Source: Primorskyibacter sedentarius (lineage in GTDB: Bacteria; Pseudomonadota; Alphaproteobacteria; Rhodobacterales; Rhodobacteraceae). Taken from it: a DNA stretch of 64,000 nucleotides. A model generated the notes under the pieces. It was not told where the DNA came from. It saw only the letters and a program-made list of their open reading frames with translations, and did not search any database. How positions within the stretch are numbered: the first letter of the stretch is position 1; the number at the start of each line of letters is the position of its first letter. Made by a program: the position numbers and the translations under genes. Positions 51,654 through 60,074 of this stretch are shown here, piece by piece. Location of the stretch: NCBI RefSeq assembly GCF_004342065.1, contig NZ_SLZU01000003.1, positions 310,001-374,000 of the forward strand, given 5' to 3'.

Positions 51654-53699
51654 TCAGATGTCCTTGACCAGGCGCAGGGCGTCGTAAATGGCGGCGTGGG
51701 TGTTGCGTGCGGAAACGGCGTCGCCGATGCGGAACAGCTGGAACGCGCCGTCCGGGTTGCGCGTGCAGGTTTGCGGCTTGCCGTCGATCAGCGCGTTGTA
51801 ATCCACCTCTCCGGCATTGGTCGCCAGAGGTTTGAGATCGAAATACAGCTCATCCAGCGGCAGGGTGCCGTAGTTCACGACGACCTGATCAACCTCCAGC
51901 TCATAGCTGTGGTCGCTGTAATCCGTGCCGATCGTCGCAGTCAGCGTGTTACCGCGCCGGGTGACATCCATCAGGCGGCGCGTGACGGTAAAGGTCACAT
52001 CCTTGTCCTGAAGCGAACGCATATAGGGCACGAGGTTCATCGCCATCACGCCTGACGAAAAGGTCCGGTCCGGCGTCATGATCTCTACCGAAGCGCCCGC
52101 ATTCGCCGCGACTTCTGCGGCCTGCAAGGCAGGGTGGTCGCCGCTTTCGTCATAGATCAGAACCTTGCCCGCAGGTTTCACATCGCCCGAGATGATATCC
52201 CAGGAGGTGACAACATGGGTCTGTTCGCCTTTCTGCTCGAACAGTTCCGTATTGGGCAGCCCGCCAGTGGCGACAATCACCACATCGGGGTTCAGGGCGG
52301 TCACATCGCCCGCCTCGGCCCATGTGTTGAAGTGGAACCTCACATCGCGCGCGGCGCATTGCGCCATGCGCCAATCGATGATGCCGATCATCTCGCGGCG
52401 GCGCGGGGATTGCGACGTCAGCAAGACCTGTCCGCCGGGTTGGGCTGCCGCCTCGAACACTGTCACGCCATGGCCGCGTTCGGCAGCGACCCGTGCGGCT
52501 TCCAGCCCGGCGGGACCGGCACCGATGATGACAACCTTTCTTGCTGCCTCCGCTTTTGCGATCTCGTGCGGCATGGTCAATTCGCGGCCGGTGGCGGCGT
52601 TGTGAATGCACAGCGCATCCCCGGCCTGATAGATGCGATCCAGACAGTAGGTCGCCCCGACGCAGGGGCGGATATCATCCTCGCGCCCTTCGATGATCTT
52701 GCGCACGATATGCGGGTCCGCCATGTGGGCGCGCGTCATTCCGACCATATCCAGAAGGCCAGCCTGCACGGCATGGCGCGCCGTGGCCACATCCGGAATG
52801 CGCGCGGCATGGAACGTTGGCATGCCCGTCGCCTTGCGCACCTCGCCCGCGAAATCAAGGTGGGGGGCAGACTTCATCCCCTGAATGGGGATCACGTCGG
52901 TCATGGCGGGGTCAGTGTGGATGCGCCCCTTGATGACGTTCAGGAAATCGATCTGCCCGGTGGCGGCGATGCGTTTGGAAATCTCCAAGCCTTCCTCGGG
53001 TGTGATCCCACCCTTTTGCGCCTCATCCGCAGTGTAGCGCAGACCGACGATGAACTCTGCGCCCACGCGTTTGCGGATCGCCTCGACCACATCCAGCGGG
53101 AACCGCATACGGTTTTCCAGCGTATCGGCCCCGTATGGCCCGGTCAGATCATTTGTCAGCGGCGACCAGAACTGATCCAGCAGATGGCCGTAGACCTGCA
53201 ATTCGATGCCATCCATCCCGCCCGCCTGCATCCGCTCTGCGGCATCGGCAAAGTCGGTGATGATGCGATCAATGTCCCAATCTTCGATCAGTTTGGGAAA
53301 GGCGTGATGCGCAGGCTCGCGGTGCTTGGAGGACGACACCGAGGGCAGCCAATCGCCCTTGTTCCAGGTGGTGCGTCGCCCAAGATGCGTAAGCTGGATC
53401 ATGACAGCGCAGCCATGTTCATGCACGCCATCGGTAAGGTTCCGGATCCAGGGAACCACTTCATCTTTATAAGCAAGGATATTGTTGAAAACCGGCGGGC
53501 TGTCCCGGCTGACGGCGGCAGATCCGGCCGTCATCGCAAGCGCCACACCTGCCTTGGCCCGTTCGGCATGATAGGCAGCGTAGCGTTCCTTGGGCATGCC
53601 ATCCTCGGGATAGGCCGGCTCATGGCTCGTCGTCATGATCCGGTTGCGCAATGAGAGGTTTTTGAGCTGGAACGGCTGAAGCAATGGATCGCTGGACAT
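51654..53699 (-). CDS. StcD-like N-methylproline demethylase (OYE/FMN, Fe-S, FAD)
   Basis: 681 residues. The N-terminal old-yellow-enzyme barrel begins LLQPFQLKNLSLRNRIMTTS and has QLTHLGRRTTWNKGDWLP. Fe-S cysteines are in CVGATYCLDRIYQAGDALC, and the FAD/NAD half has VVIIGAGPAGLEAARVAAE. It closely resembles rhizobial StcD, which demethylates N-methylproline in stachydrine (proline betaine) breakdown. It is divergent from the TetR gene with 91 bases between, so that regulator probably controls it. Its family overlaps dimethylglycine and dimethylamine demethylases. Confidence 0.88.
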   Translation of the reverse strand: MSSDPLLQPFQLKNLSLRNRIMTTSHEPAYPEDGMPKERYAAYHAERAKAGVALAMTAGSAAVSRDSPPVFNNILAYKDEVVPWIRNLTDGVHEHGCAVMIQLTHLGRRTTWNKGDWLPSVSSSKHREPAHHAFPKLIEDWDIDRIITDFADAAERMQAGGMDGIELQVYGHLLDQFWSPLTNDLTGPYGADTLENRMRFPLDVVEAIRKRVGAEFIVGLRYTADEAQKGGITPEEGLEISKRIAATGQIDFLNVIKGRIHTDPAMTDVIPIQGMKSAPHLDFAGEVRKATGMPTFHAARIPDVATARHAVQAGLLDMVGMTRAHMADPHIVRKIIEGREDDIRPCVGATYCLDRIYQAGDALCIHNAATGRELTMPHEIAKAEAARKVVIIGAGPAGLEAARVAAERGHGVTVFEAAAQPGGQVLLTSQSPRRREMIGIIDWRMAQCAARDVRFHFNTWAEAGDVTALNPDVVIVATGGLPNTELFEQKGEQTHVVTSWDIISGDVKPAGKVLIYDESGDHPALQAAEVAANAGASVEIMTPDRTFSSGVMAMNLVPYMRSLQDKDVTFTVTRRLMDVTRRGNTLTATIGTDYSDHSYELEVDQVVVNYGTLPLDELYFDLKPLATNAGEVDYNALIDGKPQTCTRNPDGAFQLFRIGDAVSARNTHAAIYDALRLVKDI

Positions 53700-53722
53700 T
53701 TCGGCTGCCTTACGCGTTGTTT

Positions 53723-53740
53723 CCTGACATAAGTGTCAGG
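53723..53740. promoter_or_regulatory. Palindromic operator 1 (TGACA-N4-TGTCA)
   Basis: Perfect palindrome CCTGACA-TAAG-TGTCAGG in the gap between the divergent demethylase and TetR genes. Its centre is 32 bases, about three helical turns, from that of operator 2. Likely TetR binding site covering the demethylase promoter. Confidence 0.8.
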
Positions 53741-53755
53741 TCAGAATTTGCGGAA

Positions 53756-53771
53756 TTGACACCCCTGTCAA
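53756..53771. promoter_or_regulatory. Palindromic operator 2 (TGACA-N4-TGTCA)
   Basis: Perfect palindrome TTGACA-CCCC-TGTCAA, 20 bases before the TetR start codon. It shares the TGACA-N4-TGTCA core with operator 1, consistent with autorepression by one dimeric regulator. Confidence 0.8.
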
Positions 53772-53790
53772 GTTCTTTAGGTATATCGTC

Positions 53791-54405
53791 ATGAAAAAGC
53801 CGTCGGCCAACAGGAACCGCGCCAGTTGCGAGACATGGATAGAGGCCGCCTACACCCTTTTCGTGGAGGAAGGGATCGAGGCGGTCAAGGTCATGCCGCT
53901 GGCCAAGAATCTGAACCTGACGCGCACCGGTTTCTACTGGCATTTCAAAGACCTTTCAGAGCTGCACGACGCCATAGTCGAGATCTGGAAAACCCGGAAC
54001 ACCGGCATCATTCTTGAACGCTGCGCGATGCCCGCGCAAAGCCTGTGTGCCGCGCTTTTCAACCTGTTGGATTGCTGGATCGACAATGAGCTTTTCGATG
54101 CCCCGCTTGATCTCGCAATCCGAAACTGGGCACGCAATGATGCGCGGCTGCAAGTGATTGTCGATCAGTCTGACGAGGACCGGCTGGCAGCCGTCAGGGC
54201 ATTGTTCGAACGGTTCGGAAGGTCGGGGGAGGCTGCCCATTTCCGCGCCCTGACCGTGATCCTGACCCAGACCGGGTACTATTCGATGCATGTGTCCGAA
54301 CCCCGTCTCAAACGCGCGCTCGCTGGCTGCCACTACGTGGAGATCTTCGCGGGCGAGGCCCCAACGGAGGCAGAGAAAGACGCGTTCCTGAAGCGTCATC
54401 GCTGA
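53791..54405 (+). CDS. TetR/AcrR-family regulator
   Basis: 204 residues. N-terminal helix-turn-helix: TWIEAAYTLFVEEGIEAVKV, LAKNLNLTRTGFYWHFKDLS, then ELHDAIVEIWKTRNTG. The C-terminal ligand domain is all-helical (NLLDCWIDNELFDAPLDLAI). Two matching palindromes in its promoter support negative control of itself and the StcD-like demethylase. Confidence 0.92.
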   Translation: MKKPSANRNRASCETWIEAAYTLFVEEGIEAVKVMPLAKNLNLTRTGFYWHFKDLSELHDAIVEIWKTRNTGIILERCAMPAQSLCAALFNLLDCWIDNELFDAPLDLAIRNWARNDARLQVIVDQSDEDRLAAVRALFERFGRSGEAAHFRALTVILTQTGYYSMHVSEPRLKRALAGCHYVEIFAGEAPTEAEKDAFLKRHR

Positions 54406-54665
54406 CCCCGCCGGCCGGATGATCGGTTGGTTGGGCTCAACGTGGCCCCGAACTGCTTATGATTGTTGCGACCGTCGGCTCCTCGCCCTTTGCAGCGTGA
54501 TTACGTCCTTGTATCGAATCGCGAAGGCTGTCATATGCTGCGTCGCTACGTTATTCTCTATCGCTCTACTGTCTCCCTCATACGGCGCTCAGTCCCTCGA
54601 TCCAGACCGACCGCGCCGGGCTGCCGCAATAAAGTGGGCAGCGAATTACTAAGGAGACCACGGAT

Positions 54666-54872
54666 ATGGCCACTGGCACCGTGAAATGGTTCAACACCAC
54701 CAAAGGCTTCGGCTTCATCGCACCTGACTCCGGCGGCAAGGACGTTTTCGTCCATATTTCCGCTGTTGAGCGTTCGGGTCTGACCGGCCTCGCCGACAAC
54801 CAGAAAGTCGAGTTCGAGCTCGAATCCGGCCGTGACGGCCGTGAGAGCGCGACCAACCTCGCACTGGTCTAA
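54666..54872 (+). CDS. Cold-shock protein (CspA family)
   Basis: 68 residues, a single cold-shock domain with RNP1 KGFGFIAPD and RNP2 VFVHISAVE. It binds single-stranded nucleic acid as an RNA chaperone. The AAGGAG site precedes the ATG at 54666, and the 260-base leader could hold a temperature-sensing structure. A paralogue, over 75 percent identical by eye, is at 58304. Confidence 0.95.
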   Translation: MATGTVKWFNTTKGFGFIAPDSGGKDVFVHISAVERSGLTGLADNQKVEFELESGRDGRESATNLALV

Positions 54873-54881
54873 GACCGCTTC

Positions 54882-54906
54882 GGGGTGGGCCCATCGGGCC
54901 CGCCCC
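54882..54906 (+). terminator. Strong hairpin after the first cold-shock gene
   Basis: GGGGTGGGCCC pairs with GGGCCCGCCCC across the three-base loop ATC, starting nine bases after the stop codon. Convergent with the DUF2938 gene ending at 54916. No clear T tract. Confidence 0.65.
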
Positions 54907-54915
54907 ACCCTGTCC

Positions 54916-55389
54916 TCACAGAGCCAGCGCCGTGAGGAACATCCCCAAGCCGAAAACCGTATGGGCGACCAGCCCCATGATCCGCCCCTTCCAGGGACGC
55001 GGTGTACGTGACAGGGCCCAGCCCAACCCCATGCCGGGTTGCAGCAGGAACCAGCCAGCCGCAATCGTGATCAGCGCGAAGATCCACACCGGCAGGAATG
55101 TCGGATCTGCGACCCATTGCTTCCCCGCCAGCAGAACGAAAATCACGCCATAGGCAATGCCCACGCCGTAATGCACCGCCCAGCCGAGTTTCAGTTCCGA
55201 GGGAACCGGCTCTGCCACCGCGATGTCATCGTGAAACAGCTTCCCGCGCATCGTATGCCCCGACCAACGGCCAACATTGGCCCAGTTGGGCTTAGGCTGA
55301 CCGAAAGCCCGGTGCAGCAGGACCGCCCAGAGATCCATCGCCAGCGTGCCGCCCAGCCCCATCAGAATTCCGACCGTTATCAGCCCCAT
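54916..55389 (-). CDS. DUF2938 family membrane protein
   Basis: 157 residues with about four membrane helices (VGILMGLGGTLAMDLWAVLL, GWAVHYGVGIAYGVIFVLLA, PVWIFALITIAAGWFLLQPG, GLVAHTVFGLGMFLTAL). PNWANVGRWSGHTMRGKLFH is the DUF2938 hallmark loop. Function unknown. The start at 55389 has GGGGCAGAG upstream. Confidence 0.85.
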   Translation of the reverse strand: MGLITVGILMGLGGTLAMDLWAVLLHRAFGQPKPNWANVGRWSGHTMRGKLFHDDIAVAEPVPSELKLGWAVHYGVGIAYGVIFVLLAGKQWVADPTFLPVWIFALITIAAGWFLLQPGMGLGWALSRTPRPWKGRIMGLVAHTVFGLGMFLTALAL

Positions 55390-55465
55390 CTCTGCCCCTT
55401 CCCTGTTGCGCATGTTTTCAATGCCCGACATCGGACAGGGGCGCAATGCCACGGGGGCGAACAGA

Positions 55466-55894
55466 TCAGGCGCTCTTTGCCCAGCTCACGATCTGTGCCG
55501 CTGGCATCGCGCCTGACTGGCGTTTTCTTTCACGACCACCCTGAAAGGCGATCATCGTCGGTATGCCGCGAATACCGTAGCCTTGGCCCGCGCCCGGGTG
55601 ATCCTCGGTGTTGATCTTGATCAGCCGCGCAGATCCGCGCAGGGCGTCTGCTGCCTTGGAAAACTCCGGCGCCATCATGCGGCAGGGACCACACCACGGG
55701 GCCCAGAAATCCACGATCAACGGCACCTCATCAGTCGCTGCGGCCTTTTTCAGCGTGGCAAGATCCACCTCCACCGGCTTGGCCGACATCAAGGCCGCGC
55801 CGCAGGTTCCGCATTTCGGGCCTTCGCTCAATCGATCATCCGGCACACGGTTCACTTGCCCGCAATCGAGGCATGTCAGTTTCTTTCCGGCCAT
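55466..55894 (-). CDS. trxC: Thioredoxin 2 (TrxC)
   Basis: 142 residues. The N-terminal zinc finger has two CxxC pairs (TCLDCGQ and KCGTCGA). The thioredoxin domain carries the active site FWAPWCGPCRMM and the cis-Pro loop GIRGIPTMIAF. A zinc-bearing thioredoxin of the oxidative-stress type, cytoplasmic. Start at 55894 with GGAGG six bases away. Confidence 0.93.
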   Translation of the reverse strand: MAGKKLTCLDCGQVNRVPDDRLSEGPKCGTCGAALMSAKPVEVDLATLKKAAATDEVPLIVDFWAPWCGPCRMMAPEFSKAADALRGSARLIKINTEDHPGAGQGYGIRGIPTMIAFQGGRERKRQSGAMPAAQIVSWAKSA

Positions 55895-56105
55895 TGCCGC
55901 CTCCACCATATTTCGAATCGCATATGTGTCTGGCCGGGCCTGCGAACAAGGGTGGGCGGGATTTCGCGCGCCCGCAGGGCCAAGAAGGTGCATGCGGGCA
56001 ACATCAAACGGTAACATTTCGATGAGACTATGGAACTTCAGGCCGCTCGCGTTGATTTTTGGAACGATAATGCTGAAAATGCCGCGTCAAGATGAGAGTA
56101 TGAGA

Positions 56106-56669
56106 ATGTCCATGATTTCCAGACGAACCTTTATTGCTGCGGGTGCTGCCACACTCGCCACACCTGCGCTTGCGCAGCAAGCCTTCCAGATCAACCCGAT
56201 CTTCCTGCCCCAGTCCGTGAGGATCGACCCGGCGCTGGCGGCCAACCAGATCCTGATCGTGCCGCGCGCGCACTTCCTTTACTTCATCACCGAACCTGGC
56301 CGCGCGCGTCGTTACGGCGTGGGTGTCGGCAAGGCCGGGCTTGAATTCACCGGCACCGCGTCGATTGATGTAAAGAAGGAATGGCCGACCTGGCGCCCGA
56401 CCAATGAAATGATCGAACGCGAGCCAGAGGCCTATTCCAAGTTTGTGGACAACGACTACGTCCAGCCCGGCGGCCCCGGCAACCCGCTGGGTGCGCGTGC
56501 GCTGTATCTGTTCCAGAACGGGCGTGACACGTACTTCCGCATCCACGGCACCACGGCGCCACGTTCCATCGGACGGTCGGTTTCCAACGGGTGTATCCGC
56601 ATGATTAACGATCATGTGATTGATCTGTACCAGCGTGTGCCGATCGGTACCAAGGTGACTGTGCTGTAA
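56106..56669 (+). CDS. L,D-transpeptidase (YkuD domain)
   Basis: 187 residues with a twin-arginine-like signal (SRRTFIAAGAATLATPALAQ). The YkuD motif is HGTTAPRSIGRSVSNGCIRM, with the catalytic Cys near residue 165. It makes 3-3 peptidoglycan cross-links or attaches lipoprotein in the periplasm. An ATG two codons earlier (56100) is an alternative start. Small enzymes like this are numerous in Rhodobacteraceae. Confidence 0.9.
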   Translation: MSMISRRTFIAAGAATLATPALAQQAFQINPIFLPQSVRIDPALAANQILIVPRAHFLYFITEPGRARRYGVGVGKAGLEFTGTASIDVKKEWPTWRPTNEMIEREPEAYSKFVDNDYVQPGGPGNPLGARALYLFQNGRDTYFRIHGTTAPRSIGRSVSNGCIRMINDHVIDLYQRVPIGTKVTVL

Positions 56670-56690
56670 TACACGCAACGGCCGCCCCTC

Positions 56691-57833
56691 ATGCATGATG
56701 TCGTTGTCATCGGCGCAGGACCGGCCGGTGCGGCGGCGGCCGCCACTGCGGCGCGTGCAGGCTTGCGGACGGCGCTTATCGACAAGGCCCGCTTCCCCCG
56801 GGATAAGCTCTGCGGGGGGGGCTTTACCGGGCGAAGCCTCGGCTATTATCAGCAGATCTATGGCGCCCCGCGGCCAGATGCGCCGTTCCTCACCCGAAAC
56901 GAGATGGCCTTCTATGCCTTCGGAGAGCATTTGGGCACCTATCAGGATTGCCCCCCGCTCCACCTTGCCATGCGCCGGTCACTGGATGCCGAGATGTTCG
57001 CCCGCGCCGTGGCCATGGGGGCCGAGGACTATACCGGACGGGGGATGTCATCCCTGACGCCTGCGGGCGCGGTCACGCTGACTGACGGTACACATCTGCG
57101 AGGTCGGATCGTGATTGGGGCTGATGGGGTCAACAGTCCAAGCGCGCGGGTTCTGTTCGGCTCAGCCTTCGACCGCAGCAAGATCGGCTTTGCACTGGAA
57201 GTGGAAAGCGAAGGGGATCCCGACAAATTGCCCGTCCGCATCGACTTTGGTGCCGCAGAATGGGGCTATGGCTGGGCATTCCCGAAATACCACGGTGTAA
57301 CAGTGGGCGTGGGCGGCGTGATGCAACGCAATACTGATTTGAAATCCGCGCTGACCAACTACCTCAAATTCACTGGCACACAGGCACATGGCCCCGTGAA
57401 GGGCCAGTTCTTGCCGTTCGGACAGGCGCGCAAGGTTCCGGGCTTGGGCACTGTGTTGCTTGCAGGTGATGCCGCAGGGCTTGTTGATCCTATCACGGGC
57501 GAGGGAATCGCTTATGCCATGAAAAGCGGGCAACTTGCCGCGCAAGCCGCGATCCGTGCCCTGTCTGCCGGGACACCGCAATCCGCGCTTGCCGCGTATC
57601 GCGCTGACTTGCGCAGCATCACCCGTGCCATCTCTCAGGCCAGAAACTTGCGCCAGCTGATGTTCCGTCCTGTGTTCCGATCGACCTTTATTCGTGGGTT
57701 TTCGCGCTCTTCGACGCTTCGCCAAGAATACTTGCGCCTCCTCGCGGGCGAGACTGAATATGCCGATATTACGCGCGCTGTGGGCCGGCGTCTGCCCGCG
57801 CTGCTTTGGCGGACTCTTGCCCATACACGCTAA
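56691..57833 (+). CDS. Geranylgeranyl-reductase-family flavoprotein
   Basis: 380 residues. FAD-binding GAGPAGAAAAATAARAGL at the N-terminus, the KLCGGGFTGRSL loop, GADGVNSPSAR and LLAGDAAGLVDPITGEGIAY, all typical of the ChlP/geranylgeranyl reductase family. It probably reduces isoprenoid chains (quinone, lipid or pigment). No photosynthesis genes are nearby, so a bacteriochlorophyll role cannot be claimed. It begins 21 bases after the transpeptidase. Confidence 0.85.
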   Translation: MHDVVVIGAGPAGAAAAATAARAGLRTALIDKARFPRDKLCGGGFTGRSLGYYQQIYGAPRPDAPFLTRNEMAFYAFGEHLGTYQDCPPLHLAMRRSLDAEMFARAVAMGAEDYTGRGMSSLTPAGAVTLTDGTHLRGRIVIGADGVNSPSARVLFGSAFDRSKIGFALEVESEGDPDKLPVRIDFGAAEWGYGWAFPKYHGVTVGVGGVMQRNTDLKSALTNYLKFTGTQAHGPVKGQFLPFGQARKVPGLGTVLLAGDAAGLVDPITGEGIAYAMKSGQLAAQAAIRALSAGTPQSALAAYRADLRSITRAISQARNLRQLMFRPVFRSTFIRGFSRSSTLRQEYLRLLAGETEYADITRAVGRRLPALLWRTLAHTR

Positions 57834-57925
57834 AGGAGATTTTTTACCATACTTGCGACAAATTATCGCGTAGTAACCTTTCCTAAAGGTTTTGGCAGGC
57901 AAACTGTCAAAAAAGGAGGAAGTTC

Positions 57926-58102
57926 ATGGCGACTATTGCGCTGGTCCTTGGCAGCTTCGCGGGGTTGATCACTGCCGTAACCGGCTGGGTCTTCTTCGAC
58001 TGGTCCATCGCCTATTCCTTCTTCGTCTACGTCTTCGGCGGGGTTCTTTCCTTGGGCATCTGCACCACCGCGATGATGTTTACTCCTGAAACAGACGAAT
58101 AG
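57926..58102 (+). CDS. Small two-helix membrane protein, 58 residues
   Basis: ATG at 57926 with a perfect AAGGAGG site. Two membrane helices are predicted (LVLGSFAGLITAVTGWVFF and YSFFVYVFGGVLSLGICTTA), with a short acidic tail (TPETDE). No family named. It stands between the reductase and the second cold-shock gene, preceded by a small AACCTTT-CCT-AAAGGTT hairpin at about 57878. Confidence 0.7.
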   Translation: MATIALVLGSFAGLITAVTGWVFFDWSIAYSFFVYVFGGVLSLGICTTAMMFTPETDE

Positions 58103-58303
58103 GCACAAGTTTGCCAACGCAGCAATTGCCGTCTGAAACTGCGCAAAAAACCTTGAAAAACGTCCTGAGTTGGGGAAATGATATTTCCGCGACGTTACCA
58201 CTATCGACCCACTGTTCCTGTTAAACGGCTCAGTTCTCGATTCTGCACTGACTAGCCACACTGCCGCATTTCCGCGGGCAGCACTTTGACAGGAGACACG
58301 ACG

Positions 58304-58510
58304 ATGGCCACCGGCACCGTCAAATGGTTCAACACCACCAAAGGCTACGGCTTCATCGCGCCCGATGGCGCAAGCAAAGACGTTTTCGTTCACATTTCTG
58401 CAGTCGAGCGTTCGGGTCTGACCGGACTTGCAGACAACCAGAAGGTGACCTTCGATATTGAGCCCGGCCGCGACGGTCGAGAGTCAGCCGTGAACATTTC
58501 TCTGGCCTGA
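58304..58510 (+). CDS. Cold-shock protein (CspA family), second copy
   Basis: 68 residues, RNP1 KGYGFIAPD and RNP2 VFVHISAVE. Differs from the 54666 copy mainly in residues 20-25 and in the C-terminal third ([11 protein letters not shown]). The ATG at 58304 has an AGGAGA site. Its own T-tailed terminator follows. Confidence 0.95.
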   Translation: MATGTVKWFNTTKGYGFIAPDGASKDVFVHISAVERSGLTGLADNQKVTFDIEPGRDGRESAVNISLA

Positions 58511-58539
58511 GCCGCGCCATTTCCGGCACCAGACATTCG

Positions 58540-58571
58540 ACCCGGACGGCCCTGCCGACCGGGTTTCTTTT
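58540..58571 (+). terminator. Rho-independent terminator of the second cold-shock gene
   Basis: ACCCGG-A-CGGC pairs with GCCG-A-CCGGGT over the loop CCT, followed by TTCTTTTT. Thirty bases after the stop codon at 58510. Confidence 0.85.
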
Positions 58572-58679
58572 TGTCATCTTTCCAGCCTTGTAAAACGCCC
58601 CCGAGGCGACGCGACGGCCTTGCAGCTTTCTGACAGTTTACGCCCGCGACCGCTTTCCAATGCAAGGGTCAGTCCCTGC

Positions 58680-59351
58680 CTATTCCCCGGCACGCTCTAT
58701 CAGCTCTTCGACCGCCGGGCCGATGGCGTCCACGATATGCGCCACTCCCTTGGCGTTTGGATGTATCCCATCATCCTGCATGAAGTCGCCATTATTCGTC
58801 GATGTCGCCCCGGCGATCCGCATTCCTTCAAAGAAATCAGGGTAGTAGAGCGTGCCAAACTCCTCGGAAAGTTCGGGGTAGATCGCATCAAAGCTCTGCT
58901 TGTAGGCCGCCCCGTAATTGCCCGGCGCAGGCAGCCCGACCAGCAGAACCTCTATCCCCCGCGCCTCTGCGACCTCCATGATGCCGCGAAGGTTTTCGCG
59001 CGCGTTTTCAGGCGGAATGCCGCGCAGCAGGTCATTGCCGCCAAGTGTCACGATCATCCCCTCAACCTCGGGCGTGAGGGACCATTCGACCCGCGCCAGC
59101 CCGCCTGCGGTGGTGTCGCCCGACACGCCGCCATTGATCAGTCGTACGTCGTGGCCGCGCTCTTCGAGCCAGGCACGCAATTGCGGCACAAACCCCTCTT
59201 CCTCGATCAGCCCGTAGCCCTGTGTCAGACTGTCGCCTAGCGCCAGAATATGCGTCTCGGCCGCCTGTGCCATAGCCGCGAAAGCGAACCAGATTGCAAC
59301 AGTGGCCTTGCCCGCCGCCGCCAAGCGCCCATATTGAGCCTGAACCTGCAT
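58680..59351 (-). CDS. Arylesterase / GDSL lipase (TesA-like)
   Basis: 223 residues with a signal peptide ending MAQAAE. SGNH motifs: block I LALGDSLTQGYG (Ser), block II Gly in NGGVSGDTTAG, block III VTLGGNDLLRG, block V DGIHPNAKG (Asp-His). A periplasmic esterase or thioesterase. Its start codon is only 18 bases from the divergent ATPase gene, the conserved tesA-ybbA arrangement. Confidence 0.92.
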   Translation of the reverse strand: MQVQAQYGRLAAAGKATVAIWFAFAAMAQAAETHILALGDSLTQGYGLIEEEGFVPQLRAWLEERGHDVRLINGGVSGDTTAGGLARVEWSLTPEVEGMIVTLGGNDLLRGIPPENARENLRGIMEVAEARGIEVLLVGLPAPGNYGAAYKQSFDAIYPELSEEFGTLYYPDFFEGMRIAGATSTNNGDFMQDDGIHPNAKGVAHIVDAIGPAVEELIERAGE

Positions 59352-59369
59352 TGACTGGACCTTTCTACG

Positions 59370-60074
59370 ATGACCAAACCCATTCTCTCCCTCCAAGATG
59401 TCACTTTGGCGCTGGAGGGCAATGCCGGTCCGGTAGAAATTCTTCACGGAATCTCGATGGAGGTTGCAGAAGGCGAGACACTGGCGCTGGTCGGTCCGTC
59501 CGGATCCGGGAAATCTTCGCTGCTGATGATCATGGGCGGGCTGGAGCGCGCGAGTGCAGGCCGCGTCACCGCTCTGGGCGAAGACATGACCCGGATGGAC
59601 GAGGACCAACTTGCCCGGTTGCGGCGTGATGGCATGGGCGTGGTGTTCCAGTCCTTCCACCTGATCCCGACGATGACGGCGCTGGAAAATGTTGCCACCC
59701 CGCTGGAACTGGCAGGCCATAAGGATGCGTTCGAACGCGCCGCGGCAGAGCTGGAGGCGGTGGGCCTTGGTCATCGGGCGGATCACTACCCGGTGCAGAT
59801 GTCGGGTGGGGAGCAGCAACGCGTCGCGCTTGCGCGGGCCTCGGCCCCGCGTCCGCGCCTGCTGTTGGCGGATGAACCCACGGGCAATCTGGACGCGGCA
59901 AACGGCGATGCGATCATCGAGCTTTTATTCGACCTGCGCGACCGCCACGGCGCGACGCTGGTCCTGGTGACCCATTCCAACGCTCTGGCGCAGCGCTGCA
60001 ACCGTGTTGTGCGGCTGCATGACGGGCGTATTTCCGCGGCAACCCCAACCGCCACGAAGGCTGCCGCAGAATGA
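59370..60074 (+). CDS. ABC transporter ATP-binding protein (YbbA/LolD-like)
   Basis: 234 residues. Walker A LVGPSGSGKSSLLM, signature MSGGEQQRVALARA, Walker B RLLLADEPTGNLD. YbbA-type ATPases energise the FtsX-like YbbP. No ribosome site precedes the ATG at 59370, so translation may be leaderless. It overlaps the permease start by four bases (ATGA). Confidence 0.93.
   Translation: MTKPILSLQDVTLALEGNAGPVEILHGISMEVAEGETLALVGPSGSGKSSLLMIMGGLERASAGRVTALGEDMTRMDEDQLARLRRDGMGVVFQSFHLIPTMTALENVATPLELAGHKDAFERAAAELEAVGLGHRADHYPVQMSGGEQQRVALARASAPRPRLLLADEPTGNLDAANGDAIIELLFDLRDRHGATLVLVTHSNALAQRCNRVVRLHDGRISAATPTATKAAAE

Noticed and set aside
56691-57833. Bacteriochlorophyll gene bchP
   Set aside because: Family resemblance only; no other photosynthesis genes occur in the window, so the general flavoprotein call was kept.
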